DNA of 36,365 nt from positions 1,083,440 through 1,119,804 of the forward strand of contig CM074822.1 in assembly GCA_037447605.1 (NCBI GenBank). Direction: 5' to 3'. The notes under the pieces were generated by a model. The model saw only the letters and a program-made list of their open reading frames with translations. It was not told where the DNA came from and searched no databases. This stretch comes from Zygnema circumcarinatum (lineage: Eukaryota > Streptophyta > Zygnematophyceae > Zygnematales > Zygnemataceae). The position numbers were made by a program, and so were the translations under genes. Numbering within the stretch: position 1 is the stretch's first letter; each line of letters starts with the position of its first letter. Shown here in pieces: positions 23,585 to 34,625 of this stretch.

Positions 23585-24769
23585 GCTGCTAGGAGAGAGA
23601 ACACTATTCTAAGCTCAAGTTTTGTAAAAATATTCAAATAAATAATCATAGCGACGGCAGAAAGTATGCACTACAAAATCTGTGCATGCAATTTATAAAA
23701 ATGCAAACTGTCAGAAAACCTATCCTTCACTCCGATTCCTCCTCTTCTCTTCTTATGCTTGCAGGATGCATTGTCTGAACATACATACTCCTCAACATTG
23801 TGCTTCATCCTAAAATAAAGCACATATATTTACTGCAATTCATCCTTATCCTTATCTTTATCTTTATCTTTACCTTTATCTCCTTCATAGAGATGCAAGG
23901 ACGAATGAGAAGCCTAAAAGTAATAGATGATAATGATGATGATTATGTCTGAATCAGAGCATGCAAATGCTGCAGAGGGTTATTCAAGATAACTGGAGAC
24001 AAAATTTCCAGAGGGAATGTGCATGGGAAATAGGGCGCTTTTTCCAAATAAAAATCCAGAAATTTCTTCTAAAAGTTCTTCCAAATGTGAAAAAAAAACT
24101 GATTTCTGGCAAGAGAGAAAGAGCAATCAATACCTTCACAGCTGAAAAACGTTCCAGAGGGAATTAGAAAAATGCTGTTTGAAAAAAAAAAAAAAAGGGT
24201 ATCGTCCATCACTGGTCTATCACTGATGTGAATCTCAAGACAATAGAGATAAAATATATATAAAAAAAAAATTAAATGAGTGATTCACTGAATCTGCATC
24301 CTCATTCATCAGAAAAATCACTTCAAGAGAAGCCCTGCAGCAAAGCGACCGAACGGAGGTCCACCCCAATGGATGATCTCAGATCCACATATCTCCATTA
24401 TCAAGATCAACATAACCGTCTCGCCTTGACCCTTTTATCCCGCATCAGGTAGAATCCAAACTTGCCTCAGAATGCTACACATGGACGTAGATCCCATGAT
24501 CCACTTGTCCGATGGGTGCTAGATCAATCTTTGATCTTGGCCCGTGGACCCTGCGGCTGTCCCTCGGATCTACTCTGTGATCCGCGGCCGTGAATCCCGC
24601 TCAGCCAATCAGCGCGCGGAAAAAAAATGTGAGGAGCGACTACCGGGTGACGCGTGGATAAGGTACGGACCCAAAAAAAAATCAGTTTTTTCTTTGAGAT
24701 TTTAAGAAGGCTTTTTGGGGTTTTAGTTTTTCCTTCCAACTGGGTTTGCAGTTTTTTAGAAAAAAAAGG
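23585..24769. other. AT-rich intergenic stretch
   Basis: No gene is seen. There is a short (CTTTAT)n hexanucleotide tract at about 23836-23884 and A-runs near 24180 and 24265. At 24330-24620 the sequence is rich in GATC/GATCC words, followed by GCCAATCAGCGCGCGG (about 24603), which looks promoter-like but has no identifiable downstream gene. Confidence 0.4.
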
Positions 24770-25545
24770 GCCGATAATATCGTATCGGACTTAATGATTG
24801 TAATATCGAATCGTATCTAAAATCGGACTGAGCACAATAATACCGAATCGGACTCAAAACAATAATACTGAGTCGAGCCGAAAACGATAATAGCGAATCG
24901 GACTTATCACAATTTTATCGAATTGTATTGATAAATCGTATCGTATCGACAAAGATAGTGACGAATTGGACTGACATCAATAATATCGAGTTGGACTTGA
25001 CGACGAAAACATCGAATTGGTTTGAAACGATATAAACGTACGATATAAACGTATCGATATAAGTACAATAATACTGAATCGTACTGCAAACAATATTACT
25101 GAATCGATCCGGAAACGGTAATAGCAAGTTGGACATATCACGATAATATCGAGTCGTATTGAATATATTATACCGTAGCATATCGAAAACGATAATACTG
25201 AATCGGACTGACAACAATAATATTGATTCGGACTGATAACGATAGCATCGAATTTGGCTGAAACGATAATAACGTATCGACCTTAGTACAATAATACCGA
25301 TAATTGTTAATCGGACTGACCACGATAATTTCGTTTTAATATCGTATTATATTGAAACTGATAATATCGGAGCGTATTATAACAATGGTATCGCGCTGGA
25401 CTGATGAAGATAATATCGGCTCGAACTGTTGACAAACGTATCGTATCGAGATGATGACGATACCATCGAATCGACTCTAGAGACAATATTATAGAATAGG
25501 ACCGGAGACGATAATATCGATTCGAACTGGAGACGATAGTATCGA
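24770..25545. repeat. Degenerate 25-bp array, left arm
   Basis: About 30 diverged units (ATCGGACTGA, ATCGGACTTA, ATTGGACTGA and similar) with AATAATATCG/AATAATACCG linkers. It is much more degenerate than the right arm. Confidence 0.8.
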
Positions 25546-25879
25546 GCCAAGTGGTCTGCTTGCTAGGCCGATTGTTGTGGACATTTCATGTTATTGTTAT
25601 ACATGGCTTACAAATGATTGCCATGGATGTACCTTTAGAGCAGAAGCTGCGGAGGTCACCAATGAAAGTCAATGAATGGTTTCAGATGACAGTATCGTTG
25701 GTTGGTATGTGGTTTCATGACATGCTATGTTTGGTGAGTGCGGAGAGTCAATCGATTACCAATAGTTTGTTTGATTGTTTTACACAAAATGACCTTATTG
25801 CTCTATTTAAAGGTCATGTAGTCCTCGGCGGCACTTGGGCCTGACTGCTTGATGCTGCAGCAATGCAGGCACCATTCAT
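25546..25879 (+). other. Unique core of the foldback-like element
   Basis: Non-repetitive sequence with a 97-residue open frame (25551-25844, plus). It includes VNEWFQMTVSLVGMWFHDM and FTQNDLIALFKGHVVLGG. The frame reads like real protein rather than repeat noise, but I do not recognise it. It may be a fragment of a transposase or of a captured host gene. Confidence 0.35.
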
Positions 25880-26925
25880 GCTCGGTTCGATTGAATACTA
25901 TCGCGCTCGGTTTCGGTTCAATACTATCGTGCTCGGTTCGATTCCATACTATCGTGTTCGGTTCGATTCAGTATTATCGTGCTCAGTTCGATTCAATATT
26001 ATCGCGATCGGTCCGATTCAGTACTATCGTGCTCGGTTCGGTTCAATACTATCGTTATCAGTTCAATTCAGTACTATCGCGCTCGGTTCAATTCAGTACT
26101 ATCGCGCTCGGTTCGATTCAGTACTATCGTGCTCGGTTTGGTTCAATACTATCGTCCTCGGTTCAATTCAGTACTATCGTGCTCGGCTCGGTTCAGTACT
26201 ATCGTCCTCGGTTCGATTCAGTATTATTGTGCTCGGTTGGATTCAGTACTATCGTGCTCGGTTGGATTCAATATTATCGTGCTCGGTTCTATTCAGTATT
26301 ACTGTGTTCGGTTCGATTCAATACTATCGCGGTCAGTTCGGCTCAATAATATCGTGCTCGGTTCGATTCCATACTATCGTGCTCGGTTCGATTCAGTATT
26401 ATTGTGCTCAGTTCGATTCAATATTATCGCGCTCGGTTCGATTCAGTACTATCGTGCTCAGTTCGATTCATTACTATCGTGATCGGTTCGATTCAATACT
26501 ATCGTGCTCAGTTGGATTCAGTACTATCGTGCTCGGTTCGATTCAGTATTATTGTGTTCGGTTCGATTCAATACTATCGCGCTCGGTTCGGTTCAATACT
26601 ATCGTGCTCGGTTCGGTTCAATACTATCGTCGTCAGTTCAATTCAGTACTATCGTGCTCAGTTGGATTCAGTACTATCGTGCTCAGTTCGATTCAATACT
26701 ATCGCGCTCGGTTCGATTCAGTACTATCGTGATCGGTTCGATTCAATATTATCGCGCTCGGTTCGATTCAGTACTATCGTGCTCGGTTCGGTTCAATACT
26801 ATCGTTCTCAGTTCAGTTCAATATTATCGTGCTCGGTGCAAGTCAATTATCGTGCTCGGTTCAATTCAATACTATCGTGCTCGGTTCAATTCAATATTAT
26901 TGTGCTCGGTTCGATTCAATACTGA
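25880..26925. repeat. 25-bp tandem array, right arm
   Basis: About 42 well-preserved units whose consensus is GCTCGGTTCGATTCAGTAC followed by TATCGT. Common alternations are TACTATC/TATTATC, GCTCAG/GCTCGG and TTCGATT/TTCAATT. All three frames translate as SIQYYRARFDSVLS-type repeats, which is a period effect and not a protein. Confidence 0.95.
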
Positions 26926-28160
26926 AAAATATAACCCAACTGAATAAGGGAAACGAGGAACCAAGCCAGAGTCAGCAATGCAGCGCTGAACCAAACTAAG
27001 TTTAAGCAAACCAAACCAAGGAAAATAACCAATGGAACCAAACCAATAAACTAAACGAAACCAAAGCAAGCAGAAGCAAGACAAGGATTATCTATTTAGG
27101 ACCGAAAAAAACTGGAAACTGGAACGGGAGCCAGGACAGCAGGATAGCAAGGTTATCCCTTTTCTTTTCACAAGGATTCTGTACCCTGCATTGGTTTCCA
27201 ATGCACATATTTTACTTCTGTTTGCTTTTGGGCCATCCCCGGTACTTTAGTAAAGTCTCATCAAAACACGGAATTTGCATCTCCCATTGCTTAGCTGCCC
27301 CTGCTCGCCAGACCTGCTTGGCCTTAAGCATTCTAAAGAGCCTCCCTCGGAGGAAAATGTTCGGCGTGCCACTAGTCATGTGCCTTGTGTTGTAGCGAGG
27401 AGGATATTTTCTTTCGGGCCCTTATTCACGATGCTTTTATCGCTTCCAATGACTGTAGCAAATAATTAGGAGCCAACAGACCATTACTCATTACTTTCCA
27501 CACAAAAAACCACACATTCTCAATTCACAGGCTGAAAGTACATTTAGGGTAACCGCAGTAGAAGCAGCAGAGAAAGGCATTCCATTCTCCCTCTTCTCTC
27601 CGCCCAACGAAAATCGATCACACAGCTTCCGCGATGTTGCCTTAAATGCATTCACCTGCGGAAAGCATTTCTCCCTCTCTCCTTTTTCCCTCACTCTCTC
27701 TCGCTGTATCTCTCTCTGTCTCTCTCTCTCCCTCTCCGCATTTTCATTTCTTCCCTGAAGCAAGCCACTGCACGCCTGGACCACAGGGCCTGAGCAGGAC
27801 ATGGCCATGGCCATGGCGGCAGCACCTCCTGCAGGAGCCATGGTAGGATTCACCCTTAACCTTTCCTCCATTCCGGACTTCAGTCAAAAATCTCTAATCG
27901 CGACTTGCCACCTGTACAGCAGGTACACGTGGCAAATTTCGATTGGAAGTTCTGGAACAAAAATAGTCAAGCATCTTCCACTCAGGTTTCGCCACGTATA
28001 CAGTATTGTACACGATGCGTATTTCGATTGGATGATGGTTGACTATAGCTCACAGAAGAGAAAGGCCCCTGAAAGCCTGAAAGCCTGAAAGCCTGAAAGC
28101 CTGAAAGGAAAACAAAAAAGCCAAAATGCTTTACGTTAGAAAGGTACATCGGCATGCAAG
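26926..28160. other. Intergenic between foldback element and kinase gene
   Basis: No gene I can support. 26950-27085 is ACCAAA-rich. 27660-27745 is CT-rich. 27800-27845 has an ATGGCCATGGCCATGG run that could open a small plus-strand exon (donor-like ATG/GTAGGA at 27842), without further support. 27896-27944 is a palindrome. 28068-28107 is a short GCCTGAAA tandem. Confidence 0.4.
27896..27944. repeat. 49-bp palindrome with CACGTGGCA arm
   Basis: AATCG..TTGCCACCTGTAC is mirrored by GTACACGTGGCAA..CGATT around a short AGCAG centre, with few mismatches. One arm contains CACGTGGC, a G-box/ABRE-like core. Confidence 0.5.
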
Positions 28161-28165
28161 GTACC

Positions 28166-28568
28166 CTCGACGGAAACCCACCGAGAGAGAGACAGAGAGA
28201 GGGAGCATCGGAGTGGGAGAGCGCGAGAGAGACAGATTGAGATTGAGGGAGGGAGAGAGAGAGCATCGGAGTGGGAGAGCACGAGAGAGACAGATTGAGA
28301 TTGCGGGAGATAGAGAGAGAGCATCGGAGTGGGAGAGCGCAGGGAATGAATTGAGGGAGAGAGAAGGATGTGAAAGATGGGGAAGAGCGCGAGAAGAAGA
28401 GACAGGTGGGGTGAGGGAGAGAGAGAGAGAGAGGATTGAAGTGGGAGAGCGCGAGAGAGACAGATTGAGATTGAGGGAGATAGAGAGAGAGCATCGGAGT
28501 GGGAGAGCATGAGAGACAGATTGAGATTGAGAGAGAGAGGGAGTGAGGGAGAGAGAGAGAGAGAGATA

Positions 28569-28613
<45 letters not shown>

Positions 28614-28616
28614 CAC
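28166..28616. repeat. GA-rich minisatellite, 3' flank of the kinase
   Basis: Repeats of a roughly 60-70 bp unit (AGCATCGGAGTGGGAGAGC, then AGACAGATTGAGATTG) grading into pure GA up to the kinase stop codon. It lies in the presumed 3' UTR or downstream flank, pyrimidine-rich on the sense strand. Confidence 0.85.
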
Positions 28617-28620
28617 CTAA

Positions 28621-31600
28621 TTACTCTCTCGCTGCGAACACAAACTGGCCTGACAAGAACGACACATTGGCCCCTGATTTGGAGGAAAAGGAAGAGTCCG
28701 GTCCCAAAAGTGGCTCCCAACCGTCCACATCTTCCCCTGGCGACGGCTGCCGAACTGCCATGTCTCGCATGTCAATTGCTATCAATCGGCTCACAACTTC
28801 GGTCATGTCAGGACGGTCGATACTCAGCCTCTCCACACATTCCGCGGCAATTACTGAAAAGATTCCCAAAGCATCGTCCAGGACCCCATCGAGTGTGCGA
28901 AGTTGGGGGTCAACAATTGAGTCAAATTGCTTGAGCTTGATGTATGGGGTAGCCTGAAACCATCCAAAAAGCAGAAGTTACGTCATATTAGTACACATGG
29001 GTAGCCTGAAACCATCCAAAAGCAGAAGTTACATCATATTAGTACACATGGGTAGCCTGAAACCATCCAAAAAGCAGAAGTTACATCATATTAGTACACA
29101 TGGGTAGCCTGAAACCATCCAAAAAGCAGAAGTTACATCATATTAGTACACATGGGTAGCCTGAAACCATCCAAAAAGCAGAAGTTACATCATATTAGTA
29201 CACATGGGTAGCCTGAAACCATCCAAAAAGCAGAAGTTACATCATATTAGTACACATGGGTAGCCTGAAACCATCCAAAAAGCAGAAGTTACATCATATT
29301 AGTACACATGGGTAGCCTGAAACCATCCAAAAAGCAGAAGTTACATCATATTAGTACACATGGGTAGCCTGAAACCATCCAAAAAGCAGAAGTTACATCA
29401 TATTAGTACACATGGGTAGCCTGAAACCATCCAAAAAGCAGAAGTTACGTCATATTAGTACACATGGGTAGCCTGAAACCATCCAAAAAGCAGAAGTTAC
29501 ATCATATTAGTACGCATATGTTGCCATGAGTCTATGTTTCTTCTGTGAGTACTGCCATACACCATAGTAACTGGTAATGTATGTACGACCTGAACCATGT
29601 TGGTTCAGAATGTGAGGGGTTAGACAGCTTCAAGTAGACACGGGAAGAGTGAAGTGTCGGATGGGGACATGAGAGAGGAGAAGAGGGGAAAGAGGGGAGA
29701 GAGGGGAGAGAGGGAGAGAGGGGGGAAAGGGGAGAGAGGGGAGAGAGGGAGGAAGGGGAGAGAGGGGGGAGAGGGGAGAGAGGGAGAGATGGGAGAGAGG
29801 CAGAGAGGGGAGAGGGGAGAGAGGGAGAGAGGGGAGAGAGGCAGAGAGGCGACAGAGGGCAGAGAAGGTGGAGGGCAGAAAAGGGTGAGGAAAGAGCGAG
29901 GAGAAGAGAGAGAAACAGGTCCATGTCTGAAGGAAGGAAACAGGAGAGAGAAATTTGCTCCACTCACCCAAGTTGCCAGACTAGTCCTATCTCCCGTTTC
30001 CTCCGAGATCAAGATTGGAGGTTTCCCAGTGATCAGCTCCAATAGGACAACTCCGAAGCTGCAGTTACCACCAACCATTCCTTAGACTACTGAAGCTCAA
30101 GCTTTTACTCAATATAGAAAGAAAGTATACGAGGGGATGGAAAGATGTATAGCATGTGATGAACATGTAGACAAAATCTGACATGTGACATAACGTCACA
30201 CATCACACAGAATGAGATGGGTTGTGCAGAAATAGGTTGCCCGAGCAATTGTACCTTCATGGGGCAAAAGACTCGCATCAAAACAGAAGAGCGAGATGTT
30301 TTTTTCGAACAGGACTAACCTGTATACATCACTCTTTGTCGTCACTTCAGTTGTTAGAAAATACTCAGGATCGATATAGCCTGAAAGGAAACCACACAAA
30401 TACAAGAAAGTCATGGATGTGTTGTTTAGGATGTATACAGTTAAACACATGAATAGAGGCCGAGGAAAGAAGGGAGAGAGACGTGTGAAGAGGTGAAGTG
30501 GGGGAAGAGAAACAGAGAGTGGGAGACAGATTGAGAGGAAGAGCAGAGGGAGCAGAAAAGAAGCGAGGCGAAGAAGAGAGGGAGAAGTGAGAGGCATGCG
30601 AGAGAAGGAAAAGAGTGGGAGAGACAATCATAACAGAGGGGAGGGAGGGAGGGAGGGTGGAGGGAGGGAGGGAGGGAGGGAGGGGAGGGGAGGGAGGGAG
30701 GGGAGGGAGGGAGGGAGGGGAGGGAGGGAGGGAGGGGAGGGGAGGGAGGGAGGGAGGGAGGAGGGAGGGAGGGAGGGAGGAGGAGGAGGGGAGGAGGGGA
30801 GGCCGGGAGGGGGAGGGGGAGGGGGGCAGGGGGAGGGGAGGGGGAGGGGGGCGGAGGGGGGAGGGGGAGGGGGGAGGGGAGGGGAGCGTGGGAGGGGAGG
30901 GGGAGGGGAGGGGGGAGGGGAGGGGGAGGGGGGGAGGGAGGGAGGGAGGGAGAGGAGGGAGGGAGGGAGGGAGGAGGGAGGGAGGGAGGGAGGGAGGGAG
31001 GGAGGGAGGGGAGGGAGGGGAGGGAGGGAGGGAGGGAGGGGAGGGAGGGCGGGAGGGAGGGGGAGGGGGAGGGGGAGGGGGGGGATGGGGAGGGGAGGGG
31101 GGAGGGAGGGAGGGGAGGGAGGGGAGGGCTGGAGGGAGGGAGGGAGGGAGGGAGGGGAGGGGAGGGAGGGGAGGGGAGGGAGGAGGAGGGAGGGAGGGGA
31201 GGGAGGGAGGGAGGGAGGGGAGGGAGGGAGGGGAGGGAGGGAGGGAGGGAGGGAGGGAGGAGGGGGGGAGGGGGGAGGGGGGGGAGGGGAGGGGGGGGTG
31301 GGAGGGGAGGGAGGGAGGGAGGAGGGAGGGTGGGAGGGGAGGGAGGAGGGGAGGAGGAGGGAGGGAGGGGAGGGGAGGGGAGGGGAGGGGAGGGAGGAGG
31401 GTGGAGGAGGGGAGGAGGGAGGGAGGAGGGAGGGAGGGGAGGGAGGGAGGGAGGAGGGAGGGAGGAGGGGAGGAGGAGGGAGGGAGGGGAGGGGCAGTGG
31501 GAGGGAGGGAGGGAGGGAGGGAGGGGCCCGGAGGGAGGAGGGAGGGGGAGGTGAGGAGGGAGGGAGGGGGAGGGAGGGAGGGGAGGGAGGAGGGAGGGAG

Positions 31601-34410
31601 GGAGGGAGGGAGGGAGGGAGGAGGAGGGAGGGAGGGAGGGAGGGAGGGAGGGAGGGAGGGGAGGGGAGGGAGGGAGGGTGGAGGGAGGGGGAGGGAGGGG
31701 AGGGAGGAGGGCGGGAGGGGAGGGAGGGAGGGAGGGAGGAGGGAGGGAGGGAGGGAGGGAGGAGGGGAGGGAGGGAGGGAGGAGTGGGAGGGAGGCCGGA
31801 GGGAGGGAGGGAGGGAGCGGAGGGAGGGAGGGAGGGAGGGGAGGGAGGAGGGAGGGAGGGAGGGGAGGGAGGGAGGGAGGGAGGGGAGGGAGGGAGGAGG
31901 GAGGAGGGAGGGAGGGAGGGAGGGAGGGAGGGGAGGGGAGGGGGGAGGCGGGGGGAGGGGGAGGGGAGGGGGGAGGGGGGAGGGGAGGGGGAGGTAAGGC
32001 AGGAGGGGGGGAGGGGGGGAGGGGGGGAGGGGGGGAGGGGAGGGGGAGGGGAGCGGGAGGGTGGGGAGGGAGGGAGGGAGGGGGAGGGAGGGAGGGAGGG
32101 GGAGGGAGGGAGGGAGGGAGGAGGAGGGAGGGAGGGGAGGGAGGGAGGGAGGGAGGGGGAGGGGGAGGGGGAGGGGAGGGGGGAGGGGGGAGGGAGGGAG
32201 GGAGGGGAGGGAGGGGCTGGAGGGAGGGTGGAGGGAGGGAGGGGAGGAGGGGAGGGGAGGAGGGGAGGGAGGGGCGGGAGGGGAGGGAGGGGGAGGGGAG
32301 GGAGGGAGGGAGGGGAGGGAGGGGAGGGAGGGAGGGAGGAGGGAGGCGGGAGGGAGGGAGGGGAAGGGAGGGAGGGGAGGGGAGGGGAGGGGAGGGAGGG
32401 AGGAGGGAGGAGGGAGGGAGGGAGGGGAGGAGGGAGGGAGGGGAGGGGAGGGAGGAGGGAGGGAGGGGAGGGAGGGGAGGGGGGAGGGGGAGGGGGGGAG
32501 GGGGGAGGGGGGAGGGGAGGGGAGGGAGGGAGGGAGGGAGGGAGGGAGGGAGGAGGAGGAGGAGGGAGGGGAGGGAGGGAGGGAGGGAGGGGAGGGGGAG
32601 GGGAGGGGAGGGGAGGGGAGGGGAGGGGAGGGAGGGAGGGAGGGAGGGAGGGAGGGGAGGAGGAGGAGCCGGGAGGAGGGAGGGGAGGGAGGGGAGGGAG
32701 GGGAGGAGGGCGGGGAGGTGGGAGGAGGGAGGGGAGGGAGGGAGGGAGGGGAGGGAGGGAGGGAGGGGAGGGAGGGAGGGAGGGAGGGAGGAGGGAGGGA
32801 GGGAGGGAGGGAGGGAGGGAGGGAGGGAGGGGAGGGAGGGGAGGGAGGGAGGAGGGAGGGAGGGAGGGGAGGGAGGGGAGGGAGGGAGGGGAGGAGGGGA
32901 GGGAGGGGAGGGAGGGAGGGAGGGAGGGAGGGAGGGGAGGAGGGGAGGGGAGGGGAGGGGAGGGAGGGAGGGAGGGAGGGGAGGGAGGAGGGAGGGAGGG
33001 GGGGAGGGAGGGAGGGGGAGGGAGGGGAGGGAGGGAGGGGAGGGAGGCCGGGAGGGAGGGAGGGGAGGAGGAGGGGAGGAGGGAGGGAGGGAGGGGAGGA
33101 GGGGAGGGAGGGAGGAGGGGAGGAGGGAGGGAGGAGGGAGGGAGGGAGGAGGAGGGAGGAGGGAGGGAGGAGGGAGGGAGGGAGGGAGGGAGGGAGGGAG
33201 GGAGGGAGGGAGGAGGGAGGAGGGAGGGAGGGAGGGTGAGGGAGGGAGGGTGTGAGGGAGGGAGGTAGTGAGGGAGGGAGGGAGGGACGAAGGGAGGGAG
33301 GAGGGGAGGGGAGGGGAGGGGAGGGAGGGGAGGGAGGGGGAGGGAGGGAGGGAGGGAGGGAGGGAGGGAGGGAGGGAGGGAGGGAGGGAGGGAGAGATTT
33401 ATTGTGCAATTATAAGATTTCTTCACCTGGAGTTCCCGCCACATGTTTACTATTCTCCGAAAGCTCTCCCCCTTCTTTCGGAAGCTCTTTTAACAAACCA
33501 AAATCAGCGACTTTAGCCTGCATAGAAAAAGCAGCCATTGGAGGAGTGGTAAGAAAACCAGCAGACCCAAACCCTAATCATGGCTTCCTTAAAATATGTC
33601 ATTTTTGCACACCAGTAAAGGTCCCTACAAGGGCTATATCCATAGGTGTCACGTGTGAGGTGTGGTAGTTTCAGTTATAAAATTTATTCCTGTGAAGTTT
33701 CCTTTCCTTGTGAAGGCTCTAAACAACTAACAATCCAGTTCACCCATTCTAAATCTGCCGATTTTTGGAACAGAATTTCGCTGTTACACTCCATGCAAGC
33801 TGCACAGAGGACCTGTAAGCAATGATGGCAATTGTTACCACTAGCGAAAAGCAGGAGAAATGGGAAATGGGAGGGAGAGGGAGGTAGAGAGGTAAACGAG
33901 AGGAGGGACGGAGGAAGGGGGACGTATGAAGTTCAAGGAGGTAGGGGGACAGCAGGGTAGAGGGGAGATATAGAGCATGGCAGGAGTGAGAGAGAAGTGA
34001 GGAAGGAGAAAAAGAAAGAGAGAGAGAGAGAGACAAGGGGGAGACGGGAGGGGTACACGAATCCGTTGAATTTAAACAAGATTGTACCTGGAAATTCTCA
34101 TCCAAGAATATGTTTTCGCTCTTCACATCGCGATGTATCAGCCCCGGCATCACAAATGTGTGCATGTACTTTAGAGCCTCTGCCGACTGAATTGCAATGC
34201 GAAGCCTCTGCTTGAAGGTGAGAGGAGCAACAGAATCTGCAAACCCTTAAACCCCCCCTACCTTAGGATAGACTAAGAGATAAAACAGAGGGAAATAGAG
34301 TGATAAGGTAGATCCTATAGTTGAATGGTTAACCTACTTAGTCTAAGTAGCTAACCAAGCTTCTTCGTCCTACCTGCTTACCTTGCATGACCTAGGTTTT
34401 TCTCAATCTC

Positions 34411-34465
<55 letters not shown>

Positions 34466-34581
34466 GTGGAAGTCCCTGGAGGGTACTCTCTCTAGTTGCA
34501 CCAATCACTGCATGCCATGTCTTCAAATTTGCAAACGTGGCTCTCGCTTTACAGGGTAGCTTCAATAGAGACCCACTTCCC

Positions 34582-34625
<44 letters not shown>

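Larger units (their letters stand above)
24770..26925. mobile_element. Foldback-like element with inverted 25-bp arrays
   Basis: The left part (24770-25545) is made of degenerate 25-bp units of the type AATCGGACTGA..ACGATAATATCG. The right part (25880-26925) is made of about 42 units of the reverse-complement type (TACTATCGTGCTCGGTTCGATTCA). A non-repetitive core lies between them. Long inverted arms made of internal tandem repeats are the hallmark of foldback transposons. The borders share a weak GGGTT..TTTTT.AG similarity (left flank 24745-24765; right flank, reverse strand, 26930-26945). No transposase is recognised. Confidence 0.55.

Noticed and set aside
25880-26925. GGTTCGATTC words resembling the tRNA B box, suggesting a tRNA-derived SINE array
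   Set aside because: No A box, no cloverleaf and a uniform 25-bp period; the resemblance is coincidental.
25849-26947. Long frames repeating SIQYYRARFDSVLS
   Set aside because: The 25-bp unit produces similar peptides in all three frames; this is a period artefact, not a repeat protein.
27801-28088. 95-residue plus-strand frame starting MAMAMAAAPPAGA
   Set aside because: Runs through a non-coding palindrome and short tandem repeats; no homology recognised and no partner exon.
28946-29518. CRISPR-like direct repeats
   Set aside because: Eukaryotic context, units are contiguous without unique spacers, and the unit matches a splice acceptor.
30365-33444. Open frames of 400-1000 residues on both strands (GREGGREGG.., SLPPSLPPS..)
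   Set aside because: They are translations of the GGGA/GGGGA microsatellite, open in several frames at once, and overlap a kinase intron.
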